From NCBI GenBank assembly GCA_951799425.1, contig OX637396.1, forward strand, positions 38,184,701 through 38,248,700: 64,000 nucleotides of DNA, read 5' to 3'. This DNA is from Ilex aquifolium (lineage: Eukaryota; Streptophyta; Magnoliopsida; Aquifoliales; Aquifoliaceae). Of this stretch, positions 21,697 to 34,132 are shown in pieces (within the stretch, counting starts at the first letter, position 1; each line of letters starts with the position of its first letter). The notes below the pieces were generated by a model, which was not told where the DNA came from, did no database searches, and worked only from the letters and a program-made list of their open reading frames with translations. Both the position numbers and the translations under genes were made by a program.

Positions 21697-23691
21697 TTAA
21701 TGGGCTGAAGCAGCTCCGCTGCTGCCTAATCCCATCTTCTGCCCCAACAGTGTAAGCTGCTCAACAAACTCACCTCCCATGAGAATTTCTGTTGTGCCGT
21801 ATATAATATGCTTGACTGGCAGCTGACGGTTTGCAAGCTCTTGCAAGCTTCCATACTCCACATAATTACCACCACCAATCATAAAGACAATAGCTTCTTT
21901 GAATGGTCCTTTTAGATGGCTGCTACTAGTCCCAGTGCTTGACTTGGGAGCACGAGGATCAAACACAAGGTAAGAATCAATCTCAGGGTTCGGCTTCCCC
22001 TCCATCAATGCTTCAACAGTCCTTGCTACTGCCAGTTGATGATCACTAGATAATAGATTCTTCACACCCGCAGTCACGGCACTAATTGACTGCCCATACA
22101 GCTTTTCAGCCCAGTCGACAATGTTGCTTCTGCTTGCTGAATTGGCTGATGCTAGTGAAACATTTAATGACTTGATCTTTTTCACATACTGAAAAGCACT
22201 AGTATCAACCTCAGACTCCCTCAGTGCTGCTTCAACTATCTCCACTTCAGACTGAGGAATACTTTCAGTAGATATAAGATACATGATTGCAAACCGCAGC
22301 TTATCCATCTTAGTCCCTTTCCCTTTTAGCACACCAAGAAGTTCAGTCCGATCAATGGCACCTCTGATCATCATGTCATACTCCTTTTTCGCATAAGAAT
22401 CAAGAGATCTCTCTTTAATCTCGCCCAACAACACCGTAGCAATATTAGTGTGCTTATCAATCACTTGCTTCCGCTCAGTCAACTCAGGCAATGAATTAAC
22501 TGCATTCATCAAATGCTTGGTGTTGCCAATCAAATCAGTCCCGTCAAATTCAGCCCCATCACTTCCACCTGTGCGTTTATTCACCTCATCGACATCTTTC
22601 TTATACTTGCTCAATTGGGTTTCGATCTCCACAGCAACTTCTGGAAACTCCAAAGATCCATTAGCCACCCAAAACCCATCAGATCGATCCAATTCATATG
22701 ATTTCATTCCACCCTTCTCTCCTTGCACACTCAACCTATTCAACCTCAACCCAAGCACGTCATGAACAAGCGCTCTATACCTAAAATCATGCTGTATAGC
22801 GACTGACAACTCAAAATTTCGATCAAATATACACAAAACTGGCCTCTGAAACGAGCTCGTAAAATTCCCACCTTCTGAGAACAGGTTATTCTTGGCCAAC
22901 AAATGGTCACGCAGTCGCTGATCCAACAATGAAGCGACCATTTCAGCCGGCCCACCCCGTGGGCATCTAATAACAGGAACAACAGCAAGTGTAGCCAACA
23001 CGCAGAACAATCCACCCACAATTTTCTCGATAATCGCCTCAATTTCCTGGTCCCCCGCGGAAGGATCATTCAATTGGACATAACAATTTTTGTTGGCAAG
23101 CGAAAACAAATTATCCTCCAGGGTTACAAATTCCAAATACTGATCGTGTACCTTGGAAATCCGATGAATAGAGTCGGAATTAAGCGTACCTGAGGTGAGA
23201 TCTTCCAAAAGGGGTCTCGCGATGGACGAAGAGAAATTCAAATGGAACGAATCGTAGAGAGATTTGGAGGCGTCAGAGATGATGCGTTGGACATTGATGA
23301 GGGTGGGTTGGACGAAATAAACGGCAGGGACGTCATGGACGGGCTTACGGTCCTTGTCGACGAGGAAGTAGAGGGTTACGCCGTGCTTGCGGAGGTCCTT
23401 GACGCGGATGAGAGGTGAGAGAATTTCTTGGCAGAACCTATCGTAGATGAGAATCTTATAGACCTCTTCGTTTGCAGTTCCGGCGCTTGAGCTCACCGGT
23501 TGGTTCAGATTCAACATTCGCGTTATACACTCTGCGCGGATCGAGAAATTAGATCAATGTCACGACACATAAATACTATCAAATGCGAAATAAAATAATG
23601 AAATTGAATCGAAACACGCATTTAGACAGAGATCTGGAGAGAGATATAGACAGCACTAACCAGTTTGTTTTTGACGAAGATTGAGAGCCAT
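21697..23691 (-). CDS. SLY1: SLY1-type Sec1/Munc18 vesicle-trafficking protein
   Basis: Sec1/Munc18 proteins bind syntaxin-type SNAREs, and SLY1 acts in ER-to-Golgi fusion in the cytosol on Golgi/ER membranes. The coding sequence is two exons. 23691-23661 encodes MALNLRQKQT plus one base, followed by a gttagt donor. 23531-21697, after a gcgcag acceptor, continues ECITRMLNLNQP and runs to TGA. The join gives 621 residues, as expected for plant SLY1 (about 625). The 129-bp intron is confirmed by phase and by the conserved N-terminus, so starting at the internal Met of exon 2 would lose 15 residues. Recognisable blocks include YKILIYDRFCQ, VHDVPAVYFVQPT, VVPVIRCP, LCIFDRNFELS, AEFDGTDLIGN, FAIMYLISTE and IVFMIGGGNYVEY near the C-terminus. 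No stops or frameshifts are seen. It faces the next gene head-to-head. Confidence 0.95.
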
Positions 23692-24315
23692 TGTTGCGTC
23701 GAACAGAAGAAGCAAATCCCCCTTTCTTTTTTGTCGTTTTTTGTTTGCTCCAAATCGAGCTTCTTTGTTTCTCTCTCTGTGTGCGCAGAAGTGGGGAGAA
23801 GAGAGAGTTGCAGTCTTCAGATCGAAATAAGCGTTTGTTTATGTCTAGGTTAAATTACACTCACACCCCAGACATTTGGTTTTATTACACGTACGTCCCC
23901 TCACGTTTAAAAAGTTAGAATAAGACCCCTTAACATTTGAAACATAACATTTACGCCCCTTCCAACTTTCATGGTCAAAGTTAATTTCACAATAATAATT
24001 CTTGAAATACCAAAAATACCCTCCAAATATTTATTCTTCTTACCTTAAAAATTTATCTCATTTCTCATTTATCATTTCTCTATTTTATATTTTATATATA
24101 AGTTAAAATTTTCCCAATTAAATGATGAATTTCATAATTTATCTAATTAATAAGTTAAAAATAGAATTTTTTTTATTAAACAATGTATTAATGTAAATTC
24201 TGTTTATCAATCCATTTGCCCCAAATGTAAATTCTGTTTGAGGAATCCGTTTGTTTTATTTTTTTTTCCGGAGCCAAAGTTCTCCTCCGATTTTTTGAAA
24301 CCCCTAAAACAGACA

Positions 24316-24354
<39 letters not shown>

Positions 24355-24390
24355 TCCTTCGTTCCTTACGTGCGGTTTCAATGCTCAAAG
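23692..24390. promoter_or_regulatory. Short divergent promoter between SLY1 and the unknown gene
   Basis: About 0.7 kb separates the SLY1 start (minus) from the likely leader exon of the gene on the right (plus). A pure CT run (24317-24352) lies in that leader, a common feature near plant transcription starts. The leader exon probably ends at 24390 (caaag/gtaata). The segment 23855-24000 looks like repeat-derived text. No specific factor site can be assigned. Confidence 0.5.
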
Positions 24391-26610
24391 GTAATAAAGC
24401 TCATCTCCATTGCGTTGATATGAAGCTCCCGATTATTTTATTCAATCCTTTACATATGCATTTGCATATATGTATACATACACACACATATATAAATCGG
24501 CAACCTAGCTGTTGTTCTGTGTTTAATTCTGCGTTACGGGGAACCCCTAGACAGAATAAACAAGGTCCAGCCAAGTCTTTCATTCTCTGTCTCTGAGTTT
24601 TATGTCTTCTGAATTTAGTAAATTGAGGATGAGGTGCTTCGGAATTATTACAAATTATGGGTGATTAGGTTCACTATCGTTATTTTTTTCTGTATCTGAA
24701 GTTTATTCTGGGGAAGTATTGGCTCTGAAGTTGTTTCTATTGATTGGGTGTAAATTTGATTGAGACAGCTTTGATACAAATTGTTCTTAGTTCTTGCTTG
24801 TCCCTTTTTTGTTTTTCTTAACAAACTTGGTGAACTTTTGGTAAATTAATTGTTCATAATTGGGTTCTGTTATTTCACTCACTCTCCATCCTGAATTTCT
24901 TATGCCTTTAGGTTGTAATTATTGCAGTGAAAAGAAGCTCTGTAGAATTGAATAGTCACGATTCCTTATTTTTTTAACTGAATATTTGGTGATAGATGAT
25001 CATCCAGCTTGCAGCTATTAAGAAGTGTTTCATCGTTTTTGGGTTTTAGAATTTTTAAGTGGAAGATGTTATGTTGCCCATAGTTTTCTTCCTTTGATAA
25101 CCAGGACCAAGGAAAAGGAAAGGTTTATTGTGATTGGGTGTTTTCCTATGCCATTCTTGTGTTTTTCAAATTATTTAAGGCCTAATCTGTTATTTACTTG
25201 AGCAAAAAATAGGACCCTGAGATCAATTGAAATGGTATAGTAATGAGCACCAAAAGCGATGCATGCACCAGTAGTTGCATCATTAATTGGTTTCTTTTAT
25301 TATATGCTATTGCCTAGCAGGTTAATTTCCTGGGTGAAATTCATTATTTTCATTCAATAATCTTATACCCAGTTGTTCAGGACCTCAGGTTATCAAAATT
25401 TTGGTTATAGGAATATCTTTTTTTACTTCATTACTTTCTCCCTTTCTTTTTTCTTCTCTGTATGTTTTTGGTTAAATGTTTCTATCACCAGTTGTCTAAC
25501 GATAGACGGATGGCCATTGTCAGTGATGTTAGTTTTCCTAGTTTTGGGTCATCAATTGGTGGTGTCATGTGCCATCTTGGCAATTGATGGCTGACCACAA
25601 CTTATGGCTTCAAGTTAATTATAATATGTTTGATCGATTAGACTCCAGTTTTCACCATGTGTTCGAACTAACACTCTAAATGCCTCGCTTAACCTTGAGC
25701 CTTGTGCATTGGACCTTATTGTGGGAAAATGATTTACCTTTACGATGCAATATATTTTTCACTATGGGGTAGTTAATCGACACCTTATTTTGGTTTCTGA
25801 ATCATCAAATCTCTTTAGAAGCTGTACTTCACATTTGTTTCTTGGACATCTATAGGAAATAATTGTATCCATGTTTGGAGATCTTCAATACCATTGGCGA
25901 GCTTGTACTTCCTCATGGATTTCCTCCTCCCTATTGTTCTTGTGATGACAAATCTCTATCAAATCAACCTAACATGTGTCTTAGCTCAATATTGATTGTT
26001 GTTTACACAACTCTTGCTTCATTTATATTTCTGCCAGTGAAAAATGTGCTCATGCACGAGGCAGTTTACACGTGCCTTGCTTCATGTTATATGTTGGTAA
26101 CTGCCACCTTGATTTGTCATGCATGACTTCCACCTTGATTTGGCATATGTCAGATGGAACTGTTTGAAAGTATGATGCAGTATTCACCATTCTCAAAGCA
26201 GCTTGTGATATTTCACCTTGCTTGCTAATCTGTTTAACTCTGAAATTGATTGGAAGTGACTTTCTCTCGTTCCTGTTCATGATGTCGTTAGGGGTTGGTG
26301 TCATGTCATGGACCTCTAATAATAGCATACTTCAAATTGGTTAACATCATAGGAGATTACAAACTAGAGATTTCTAGTCAGATCTTCTAATCTGCTAAAC
26401 TCCTAATGATGCGTCTTGGGGAAAGTAACATTAATTGGGGGCTAAAATTGAAGAGAATGTGATGTACATTCATACTTTTATGTCTCAATATGCCACAATT
26501 TCGTTTTATATAATGTACTTCTTTTCATGGAATGTCATTATTTGACCTGCTAATTGTCAAAAAGCTTCTCATGGAGTAAAATTTTGAATGAGAATGCATT
26601 TTTTTTCCAG

Positions 26611-29600
26611 ATGGTTCAACAAATGATTGATTCTAAATTCAGTGAGTATGGGCTGACAAATACTGAAACTGGCTTGCCCAATCATGATAAGCAATTGTCA
26701 GTTCCAGTAGTTGCAAAGAAGATAGCACTGAGGGATTTGCAGAACGAGAATACAATTCTTGTGCCGCCAAAATCTGCAGTAATCTCGCTGTTTCCCAAGG
26801 AGAGTGGACCCACTAGTGATGCTGGTAAGATATCTGGCACCAAGAGACCCACACCAGAGTGCCTGATGAGCCCTTCCCATCAGAAATGTCCAACTAGTAA
26901 TACTAGCAATGGGCATCTTGTGTATGTTCGTAGAAAAGCTGAAGCAGAATTAGGAAAAAGCAGTGCCTCTGACATTACGAGCAATAATGTTGATTATTCA
27001 CAATTAAGAAAACTTGGTGACCAGGACAAGGCAACTGAACAAAAATTGGGGATGAAGGATTCTAAGATGTGTGTCCCAGAAGTTGCACCTCTTACTAGGG
27101 CTTCTCCGGTGTGCTTCTCGTCCTTAAAACCTTCAATTCCTCTCTCTCTTGGAAAGTCTGATAACATGTTGACACCGGCAGATTCCAAATATCTCCATGT
27201 TAGTTGTGCCAAATCTTCGACAGGTAATCTCAAGAGAATAGATATTCAGCATTTGGAAGAGCGATATTGCCGACTGCAGAATTTATTGAAAAATTTGGAC
27301 CAATCAAATCAAGACGGCTATATCCAGAGTATGTTTTTGAATTTCAACAAGGCTGCTTAATGATGATGTCTTTTTTGATGTTTTCTTTTCCATATCATTT
27401 ATTTTTCTCTTGTTTTACGTCAACATGCAGTGCTTCGATCACTTTCCTCAGTTGAACTTAGCAAACATGCTTTTGAACTGGAAAAGAGATCGATTCAGCT
27501 TTCATTGGAGGAAGGTAACATGCAAATTTCTTTGTATCCTTTTCTAATGTAGTTTTTCATTTTTAATGGAAATGAAGAAAAAAGATGTTAGCACGCAGAA
27601 TTCTGTTAGAGGGAAACCCACTTCCAGAACAGAATCCCCAAAAGATTTCTTTCCTAACTTTACCCACATTTACTTAATTCAGTTCTGTGGATCTGTTTTT
27701 CATGATCTTAAATATGTTTTGATGCTTTGTCTTGATGCCACGCTGTTAATATAAGCATAATGTTTCCTAAATATTTTTTTGTGTCTATCTTGACATGGTA
27801 GAATGGGGAAAAGTTAAAGTAGCTTCACATAGGTTCTCTTTTTATGTCGGTATTCGAAGCTCTCAGCTACAATATGAACATTTCGGCATTTTGTGGAGGA
27901 AATATAGTATGAGAATTTTCCATGTGATCTAGCGTGTTTGGGAGTGAATCAGAACATTGGCATCTAGAGTGGCTATCATTTATTAAATGCTTGATTACAC
28001 TCACTCCTGGCAAAGTTTTACTGTCAAAATAGTAGGAGGAATAGTAGAATAATTTTCTTGAAATATTGTGCATTTGCACGGTGTATGAAAAATGGAGAGG
28101 TGTTTATTTTGAACAGGTCTACTAGTCAAAGTAGTGTTTCAATTTACCCTATTTTAGTTGGGACTCTACCACTGGACCTGTCTCAGTGTCAATGTGGACA
28201 GTTTACAAATATATCTGCTGCTCTTTGAATTCAATGAAAAGGTTACAGTTTAGTTTAACAAGTCACATAGTGTTAGTATGACAAATATAGCAGCTGGAGT
28301 TGTTGTCAACTATAATTATCTCTTTGCTGCATAACTGCTTTCTCTCTCTGCATGGGGAAAAATAGGTTAGAATAAGACTGCCACCTATGCCAATCATTAC
28401 TTCATTGCATATACCTGCTCCCTTGGAGCATCGTTGCGATCCATCTTTTTTGGGTGAAAATATTCCTTTTTTGTTGTTTGTATGTGAGAATAATGTGACA
28501 CTAACTTCTTGTAAGTAGGTTGTATTACTGCTGTTAACTATGGCTAGTCGTTTGTTTCTTATTATGAACAATTATAATTACCCTGAATTTGGTGAGGATA
28601 TGTTATTAATATTTCTGGTATTTTATTAGAAGTTTTTTCAAGGGCCATAATACCTAGATAAAGGTGCCTATTCCTCCCTTAACCTCAACAACCCATCGAT
28701 CTCACATGCTATTAGACCAAAGTAGGGTTGAGCTGCACAACTCCTATAGCGTGTTGGCTCCATTTGTATTAATTTGCATCAGTTAGTGGATGAAGTTTTG
28801 AGAATGACATCCCAAGGCTCATTTATCTTAAAAATTCTTTGGATACTATCTTATTACTCTCTTGCCATGTCAAAGATTTGTGCTCTATTTTAGAGCGGAC
28901 ATAGTTATGGAAATGAAAATTGGAACCTTGTGGGAGATCAGGGTTGGAATGGCCATTGTACGATCTTAACTTCGTGTCCTTATGGGATATCTGTTGTCTG
29001 CTACTTCTGGACTGTTATCAGCCAATAGCTCTCATTATAAGAGCATTAGTTGTTCATAGAAGTTTAGAATATTTTGTTAGATGAGTTCATCTTATGATAT
29101 GTAGAGTATGGAGTCTATGAAAACAATTCCCTGCTATCAGCAATAAACAGAGCAGTAATGTATGAGTGTCATTATCCACTTGGCCACAACATTAACCTAG
29201 AGTGCTGGGAGGGGTTGGGTACCCATCCAATCTTCGGCAATATTTCCACAAAGGGGTTGTGCTCCCCCAACCTTTTGGTTGTTTGCCCGAGCATATTTTC
29301 ACTGCCCTCAGATGCATTATGTATCATGTTTAGTTATCAAAGTTTTCTACAGTGGGATTGATATTGCTGGCAGACGTAGAATTTATGATTGCCTCTGCCC
29401 CTTGTACTGGTGTAACACGTTGGCTACAGGTTTATATGAGGAACTCTTGTGTCTGTCCTACTTGAGATATTTCTTTTTCATGCTCCAATTTCGACATTTC
29501 TGAGTCCTGTGGAGCCTAATATGTTTTAGCTTTTATTTGTTTCCTCTGCATTGTAGCAAAAGAGATGCAACGAGTTCAAATCTTGGATGTCTTGGGGAAA

Positions 29601-29654
29601 TATCCGAAGAATTCTAGAGGACTCTCAACCCAACAAGACCAGTCAGAGAAGTGA
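26611..29654 (+). CDS. Plant protein of unknown function, three coding exons, 299 residues
   Basis: Exons 26611-27328, 27431-27514 and 29557-29654 join in phase, and each has good borders (ttttccag/ATG; ccaga/gtatgt; atgcag/TGC; gaag/gtaaca; ttgtag/CAA). The start is the ATG right at the acceptor. A non-coding leader exon probably ends at 24390, giving a 2.2-kb 5' intron. The protein is Ser/Lys-rich and looks largely disordered to about residue 215. It has one conserved-looking block, HLVYVRRKAEAELGKSS (residues about 106-122), and an amphipathic C-terminal part (HLEERYCRLQNLLKNLDQ, then MLRSLSSVELSKHAFELEKR) likely to form helices. No catalytic or DNA-binding motif is visible. I do not recognise the family, but length, phase and composition argue for a real gene. 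Confidence 0.75.
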
Positions 29655-30817
29655 GAGGAAACATTGGACTGAAGATGGTGGACTTGTTTCTTTTATACTA
29701 CTCAATCGATCCAATCTTTTATACTGGTACTGATCATTGTATAATTCTAGTTATCCTTCTCCTGATTCTGATCTCCCATTGTGAAAACTACTGTCGTCTT
29801 TGCTTGTGCTATATAATTTTCTTGTTAAGCCATTGAAATGTTAATGCTATGATTGAAAGAAATTGTGTTAGCAAGGTGTCATGTATAAATAGTAACAGTC
29901 TTTACTGAATTAAATGGAGTTCACGTCTCACATTAAGTGGGTTTGGAAAATCGAGTGCATGTTTTTTATTTTTTTGTGCTGGGGTTTGTCGTGTATGTAT
30001 AGCTGTTAGTCGTGACAGTGACAATGACAATGACAGGTGCAAGCAAATGCAGTTTGCTTCATTTTTTCCCACCAAAGGAAGGATAAATACTACCCAAAAA
30101 AAGGAAAACAATAATGTTTGGCGGTCTTGAACACTATGAATTTAGTTTGACATTGCTAAATATCACCGGCTCAGTGTATGACCATTTTCATTCTGTAAGG
30201 TAGGTTTATTGTAGCAAACCTAAAAAAAAATACATGTAGCAAACGCGGAATTAATAGAAAGAAAACAGTTAGGAGTGGTTGTGTGTAGATAATATTGTAG
30301 CAAAAATCGATTTTAATTCCAATAAAAAAATACATGTCGATTCGCGGAATTAATAGAAAGAAAATATATTCTTTGGAGGAGAGAAGAATAAAGTCCAAAC
30401 GGTGGACTTGACCACTGGTATTTCATCTCAAGGGAGAGATCGTGTGTTCAAATCTTGTTAATTACTAATATTTGTTTAATGAGAATTTATATCAATAGTT
30501 TCATGGTATCGATGAAATATAATCACGTTTCTTAATGGTGGTCGTACAAGCGTTATACATTTCTTTTCTTTGCCCTCAAGCAAATTTAGCGGTTTTAGCA
30601 TATTGGGGTGACTTGAAATTTGAGTTTCTCGCCAAATATCGAGAGAATTTGGGGGAATAAGATAAAGATTCATAACTGAAAATAACTACCCAATTTCGAA
30701 GTGGTGTCTCTCTCTCTCTGTCGGAGTGGATTGGTAACCGCTTGGGACTACATAAGACACCCATCAGCCATTTGTTCAACTTTTTTCGCCATTCTGTTTT
30801 TCATCAAGGCCAAAGTG
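29655..30817. other. 3' flank of unknown gene and 5' region of the zinc-finger gene
   Basis: Holds a short direct duplication (tacatgt..gcggaattaatagaaagaaaa near 30230-30266 and 30330-30366). A tRNA-like stretch around 30390-30460 (cgtgtgttcaaatctt) could be a decayed SINE head. A CT run at 30707-30720 probably lies in the zinc-finger leader. Confidence 0.4.
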
Positions 30818-31852
30818 ATGAACGACAGCAACATTACAGAACTTCAACTCTGCTCCTCACAGGACAGTCGAGAAATCTTTCCGAGCTTTGAGCCTCAGAG
30901 CCCCGCTGGCATCTTTCGCCTGCAAAAGTACCATCAGAAACCCAGAAAGAAGAGAACCAAATTGACCCGAATCGACAACTCGGTTGGGGTTAATTCCAGT
31001 GGCGTTACCAAGCCTAAGAAGTATGGAAAGAAGCCAGACCCTAGTGCTCCCAAGATTACAAGGCCGTGTAGTGAGTGTGGCAGGAAGTTTTGGTCATGGA
31101 AGGCTCTTTTCGGGCACATGCGCTGCCACCCGGAGCGCCAGTGGCGTGGCATTAACCCTCCACCCAATTTCAGCCGACCCCAGTTGCTCGACAACAATGT
31201 AAATGATCTTGAAGCCCGAATGTCCGATGAGGATCACGAAGTTGCGACGTGTTTGCTAATGTTAGCAAATGGGCCAAGAGCTTATGAGACACCGGCAGTT
31301 ACTCCTACTAGTACTGCCAATCTATGCTTATCAGAATGTGAGACTGTTGTTAGGGATTTGGTGGTGGCTGGTGGGGATGTAAATGGGGCTGGTCCTTCTT
31401 ATCTGAACTGTCGATTTGAGTGTTCGAGTTGCAAGAAAGTGTTTGGGTCTCATCAGGCTTTGGGGGGTCATAGGGCTAGTCACAAAAATGTGAAGGGTTG
31501 TTTCGCGACTACTAGGAATGATAGTGAGGATGATGATCGCATTGGTGATCATGGTGATTATAGGAATGGTGAAGGGGAAGTGAAGGACAATGGGGAAGAT
31601 AAGATGCTGATGGTTGTAGGGCACAGATGTAGCATTTGCTTAAGGGTTTTCTCTAGTGGTCAAGCCTTGGGTGGGCACAAGAGATGCCACTGGCAGAAAG
31701 TGGATGAACCATCAGAGCTATCACAAGGGCTTAACCCTTCTATAACAAATGTGGGCTGTGGTTTGGACCTGAACTTGCCAGCCCCTGTCGAAGATGATTC
31801 GTCATTGTCTTATTCTTCAGGATGCGCTTTGGATCTAAGGTTGGGATTTTGA
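30818..31852 (+). CDS. Three-finger C2H2 protein with two EAR motifs, ZAT2/ZAT3 (DAZ1/DAZ2)-like
   Basis: A nuclear transcription factor of 344 residues in one exon, intronless as usual for this plant family. The fingers are residues 84-104 (CSECGRKF, KALFGHMRCH), 202-222 (CSSCKKVF, QALGGHRASH) and 271-291 (CSICLRVF, QALGGHKRCH). The last two carry the plant QALGGH signature. A basic stretch PRKKRTK (42-48) may be a nuclear signal. EVATCLLMLANG (141-152) is an L-box. LDLNLPAP (316-323) and LDLRLGF (338-344) are EAR repressor motifs. Finger 1 with PERQWRGINPP resembles Arabidopsis ZAT2/ZAT3, the DUO1-activated DAZ1/DAZ2 repressors of the male germline. That subgroup is my inference. The start is the first ATG in the open frame, since upstream codons lack a Met. 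No defects are seen. Confidence 0.9.
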   Translation: MNDSNITELQLCSSQDSREIFPSFEPQSPAGIFRLQKYHQKPRKKRTKLTRIDNSVGVNSSGVTKPKKYGKKPDPSAPKITRPCSECGRKFWSWKALFGHMRCHPERQWRGINPPPNFSRPQLLDNNVNDLEARMSDEDHEVATCLLMLANGPRAYETPAVTPTSTANLCLSECETVVRDLVVAGGDVNGAGPSYLNCRFECSSCKKVFGSHQALGGHRASHKNVKGCFATTRNDSEDDDRIGDHGDYRNGEGEVKDNGEDKMLMVVGHRCSICLRVFSSGQALGGHKRCHWQKVDEPSELSQGLNPSITNVGCGLDLNLPAPVEDDSSLSYSSGCALDLRLGF

Positions 31853-34132
31853 AGAAATCATCAAGTCTTCTACTTTGTCTTTGTTTGAATGGATTTGTTC
31901 CTGTAGGAGGCTGGGGTCAGACATCATATTTGTACTACTGAAGCTCGACTTGGAAAGTGTTCAATTCAACTAGTTAGCAGCACTACTTTTATATCCTCCT
32001 TATTTTGAAGTGTTTAAACTTATAATATTACGATACATGGGGGATTTGGATCGCATGTAGTTCTGTATCTTTGAATAGCAAAGAGGAAAAGGTGATGAGA
32101 ACATACCAACTATTGTTCTAGTAAATACGCAGTGAGAAACTATTTACTTACTCTTTAGAAATTGTATTGTCCTTTTCATTCTCTTGACTTATGTTAGATT
32201 GTACATGTTAATGTTTGGAGTGAAATCTCCATGAGTACCATGTCAAATGTTTTTATAGTTAATTCTCTGATCGAAATGTCTGGCTCAATCAGAGATGCTC
32301 ATTATTTACTTCCGTTATAGTTAACCTACTTATTATTCAGTTCCGAGGTGTGCATAGGGCGCCCTTGCAAGGCGAGGTACAGGGCGCTGAGCATGGGCAC
32401 CCTTGGCAGGTGAGGTGCCGAGGTGAGCACGGGCGCAAATGCCCTTAGCAGGCGAGATGCGGGGCACCCTTGGCAAGCGTGGTGCCGGCGTGAGCACGGG
32501 CACGGGTGCCCTTGGCAAGCAAGGTGCGCGGGCGCCCTTGGTGCGCATTGGGCAAAGCACTTGGGGCGCTGCCCCTTTTGAGTGTTGGGGCACGTCTCCT
32601 CAACGATGCCCAGTGAGCAACAATTGGATGAGTTGTTGGTTTTGGTTCACTAACAATTGCATATTCTCCAGTAATTGTGGTTCAACGACAGGAATTTGTC
32701 GGAGGGAGCAGGACCTCATCGTGATGTGGTTGATCATCATCTTTTTTTTTTTTTATTCATGGATCTAGTTGTAATAGTCATAAAATGAAAAGAGAGTAGG
32801 AAAAATTGGAAAGACAGTAGAAAATTTAGTCATTTCCCACAGACAATACCAAACTGATGATGCACAAAAATAGATTTATGCAACACCTGTACTAAATGTA
32901 GTAATAAATGATGAGAGTCAACACAAGTAAAACAAAATTTAAGTGGTTCGATCAGAGTGACCTACTCCACTATGAAGAATTTGAATGACCTTAGTTTTTT
33001 ATTGCTTCAAGTAATGTAGGGTGCTCAAGTGTGAGTCATATGTGTGAGATGTGAGAGATGCCCCCCTTGTGTAGGTGGGGCTTATAATTTATAAACGTTT
33101 TCATAACAGATTGATGCGTTTTTCTCGTATTAGATGAGGTAGTTTGGTGGAGGTGGCACCCTTCTCGTAATAGGTGAGACAATTTCGTGGAGGTGATGAC
33201 GTGCGCGTCCTAAGGAGATCTCTTCACCTGTCAGTTATGGACTGAGCCTCTCGCCATGAGACAGAACCTCTCTCAAAATGGCACAGTTGACTTAGCTTCC
33301 TCTTTTCTACGGTGAGTCTGGCCTGTATTCTTAAAGTGGGTCTCGTCTATTATTCTGGACCTAGTCTATATTTTTGCACTGGGCCTAGTCTGTAATTATA
33401 GACTGTGCCATTGAGCTAGGCCTAGTCTGGCTCGGGCCCGTCATATATTATTCTCTCTTTTTTTATCCACCGTGACACATGTAAAGTTATTTAATTTAAT
33501 TTTATTATTTTACAATTATTGAGTATAAATAAACCAATTAAAATTGTATGATACAAATTTTTTTTTGTTGTTTATATAACAATGAAATATGATTTTGATA
33601 TGTTATCAAAAAAAAAAAAATTATGATACCAGAGATTATGTGTGGATCCATTCACATCTTAAGTATCATGCATATGTATAACAAAAACTCTGTTTGTTTT
33701 AGGTACATCAAAATATGACACTAATCGTTAACACGATCCAAAATTAGAAAACGATGTTAAATGGTGCCTTTAAGCCCAATTCATCCATTTTTGATTAGGT
33801 TTGTTTATTGAAATTTCCGGATAAGGAAGAGGAGGAGGTTACATGGGCGTTATCTTCTTTGATCTCTTGTTATTACTAAATTTAAATGAGTTTGAAAGAT
33901 GGGAAGTGTGAGATGAGACAGATGCTGAGAGACTTAATTTTTTTTAAACACAAGTTTATGGGTTAAACAATTAATTAAGACTACATTCAAACTCATTAAA
34001 ACTACATTTAAACTCGTTAAATTCGTGTCGAGTTAGTGTCAATTTTACGAGTTTTGTCTATAATTATCAGGCGTACCATTAATGCCATTATACGAACAGC
34101 ATTTGAAAATGACATGATGAACTAATGCTGAG
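31853..34132. other. Intergenic repeats, no gene
   Basis: Contains the GC-rich block at 32340-32600. At about 32860-33480 there is text of the kind found in dispersed plant elements (aagtggttcgatcagagtga, and several ctagtctg/gggcctagtctg words). No LTR pair, primer site or transposase was identified. Confidence 0.4.
32345..32595. repeat. GC-rich irregular tandem repeat
   Basis: Repeated words gggcgcccttgg, caaggcgaggt/caagcaaggtg and gtgagcacgggc recur every 45-60 bp in a region otherwise about 65% AT. The ORFs on both strands are repeat artefacts. It looks like the GC-rich part of a mobile element or a minisatellite. Confidence 0.65.

Noticed and set aside
30701-30817. Upstream extension of the zinc-finger frame
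   Set aside because: Open for 39 codons but without an ATG and with CT-rich leader composition; treated as 5' UTR.
32333-32768. Pro/Ala-rich and Gly-rich ORFs on both strands
   Set aside because: Produced by the GC-rich repeat block; no coding signal.
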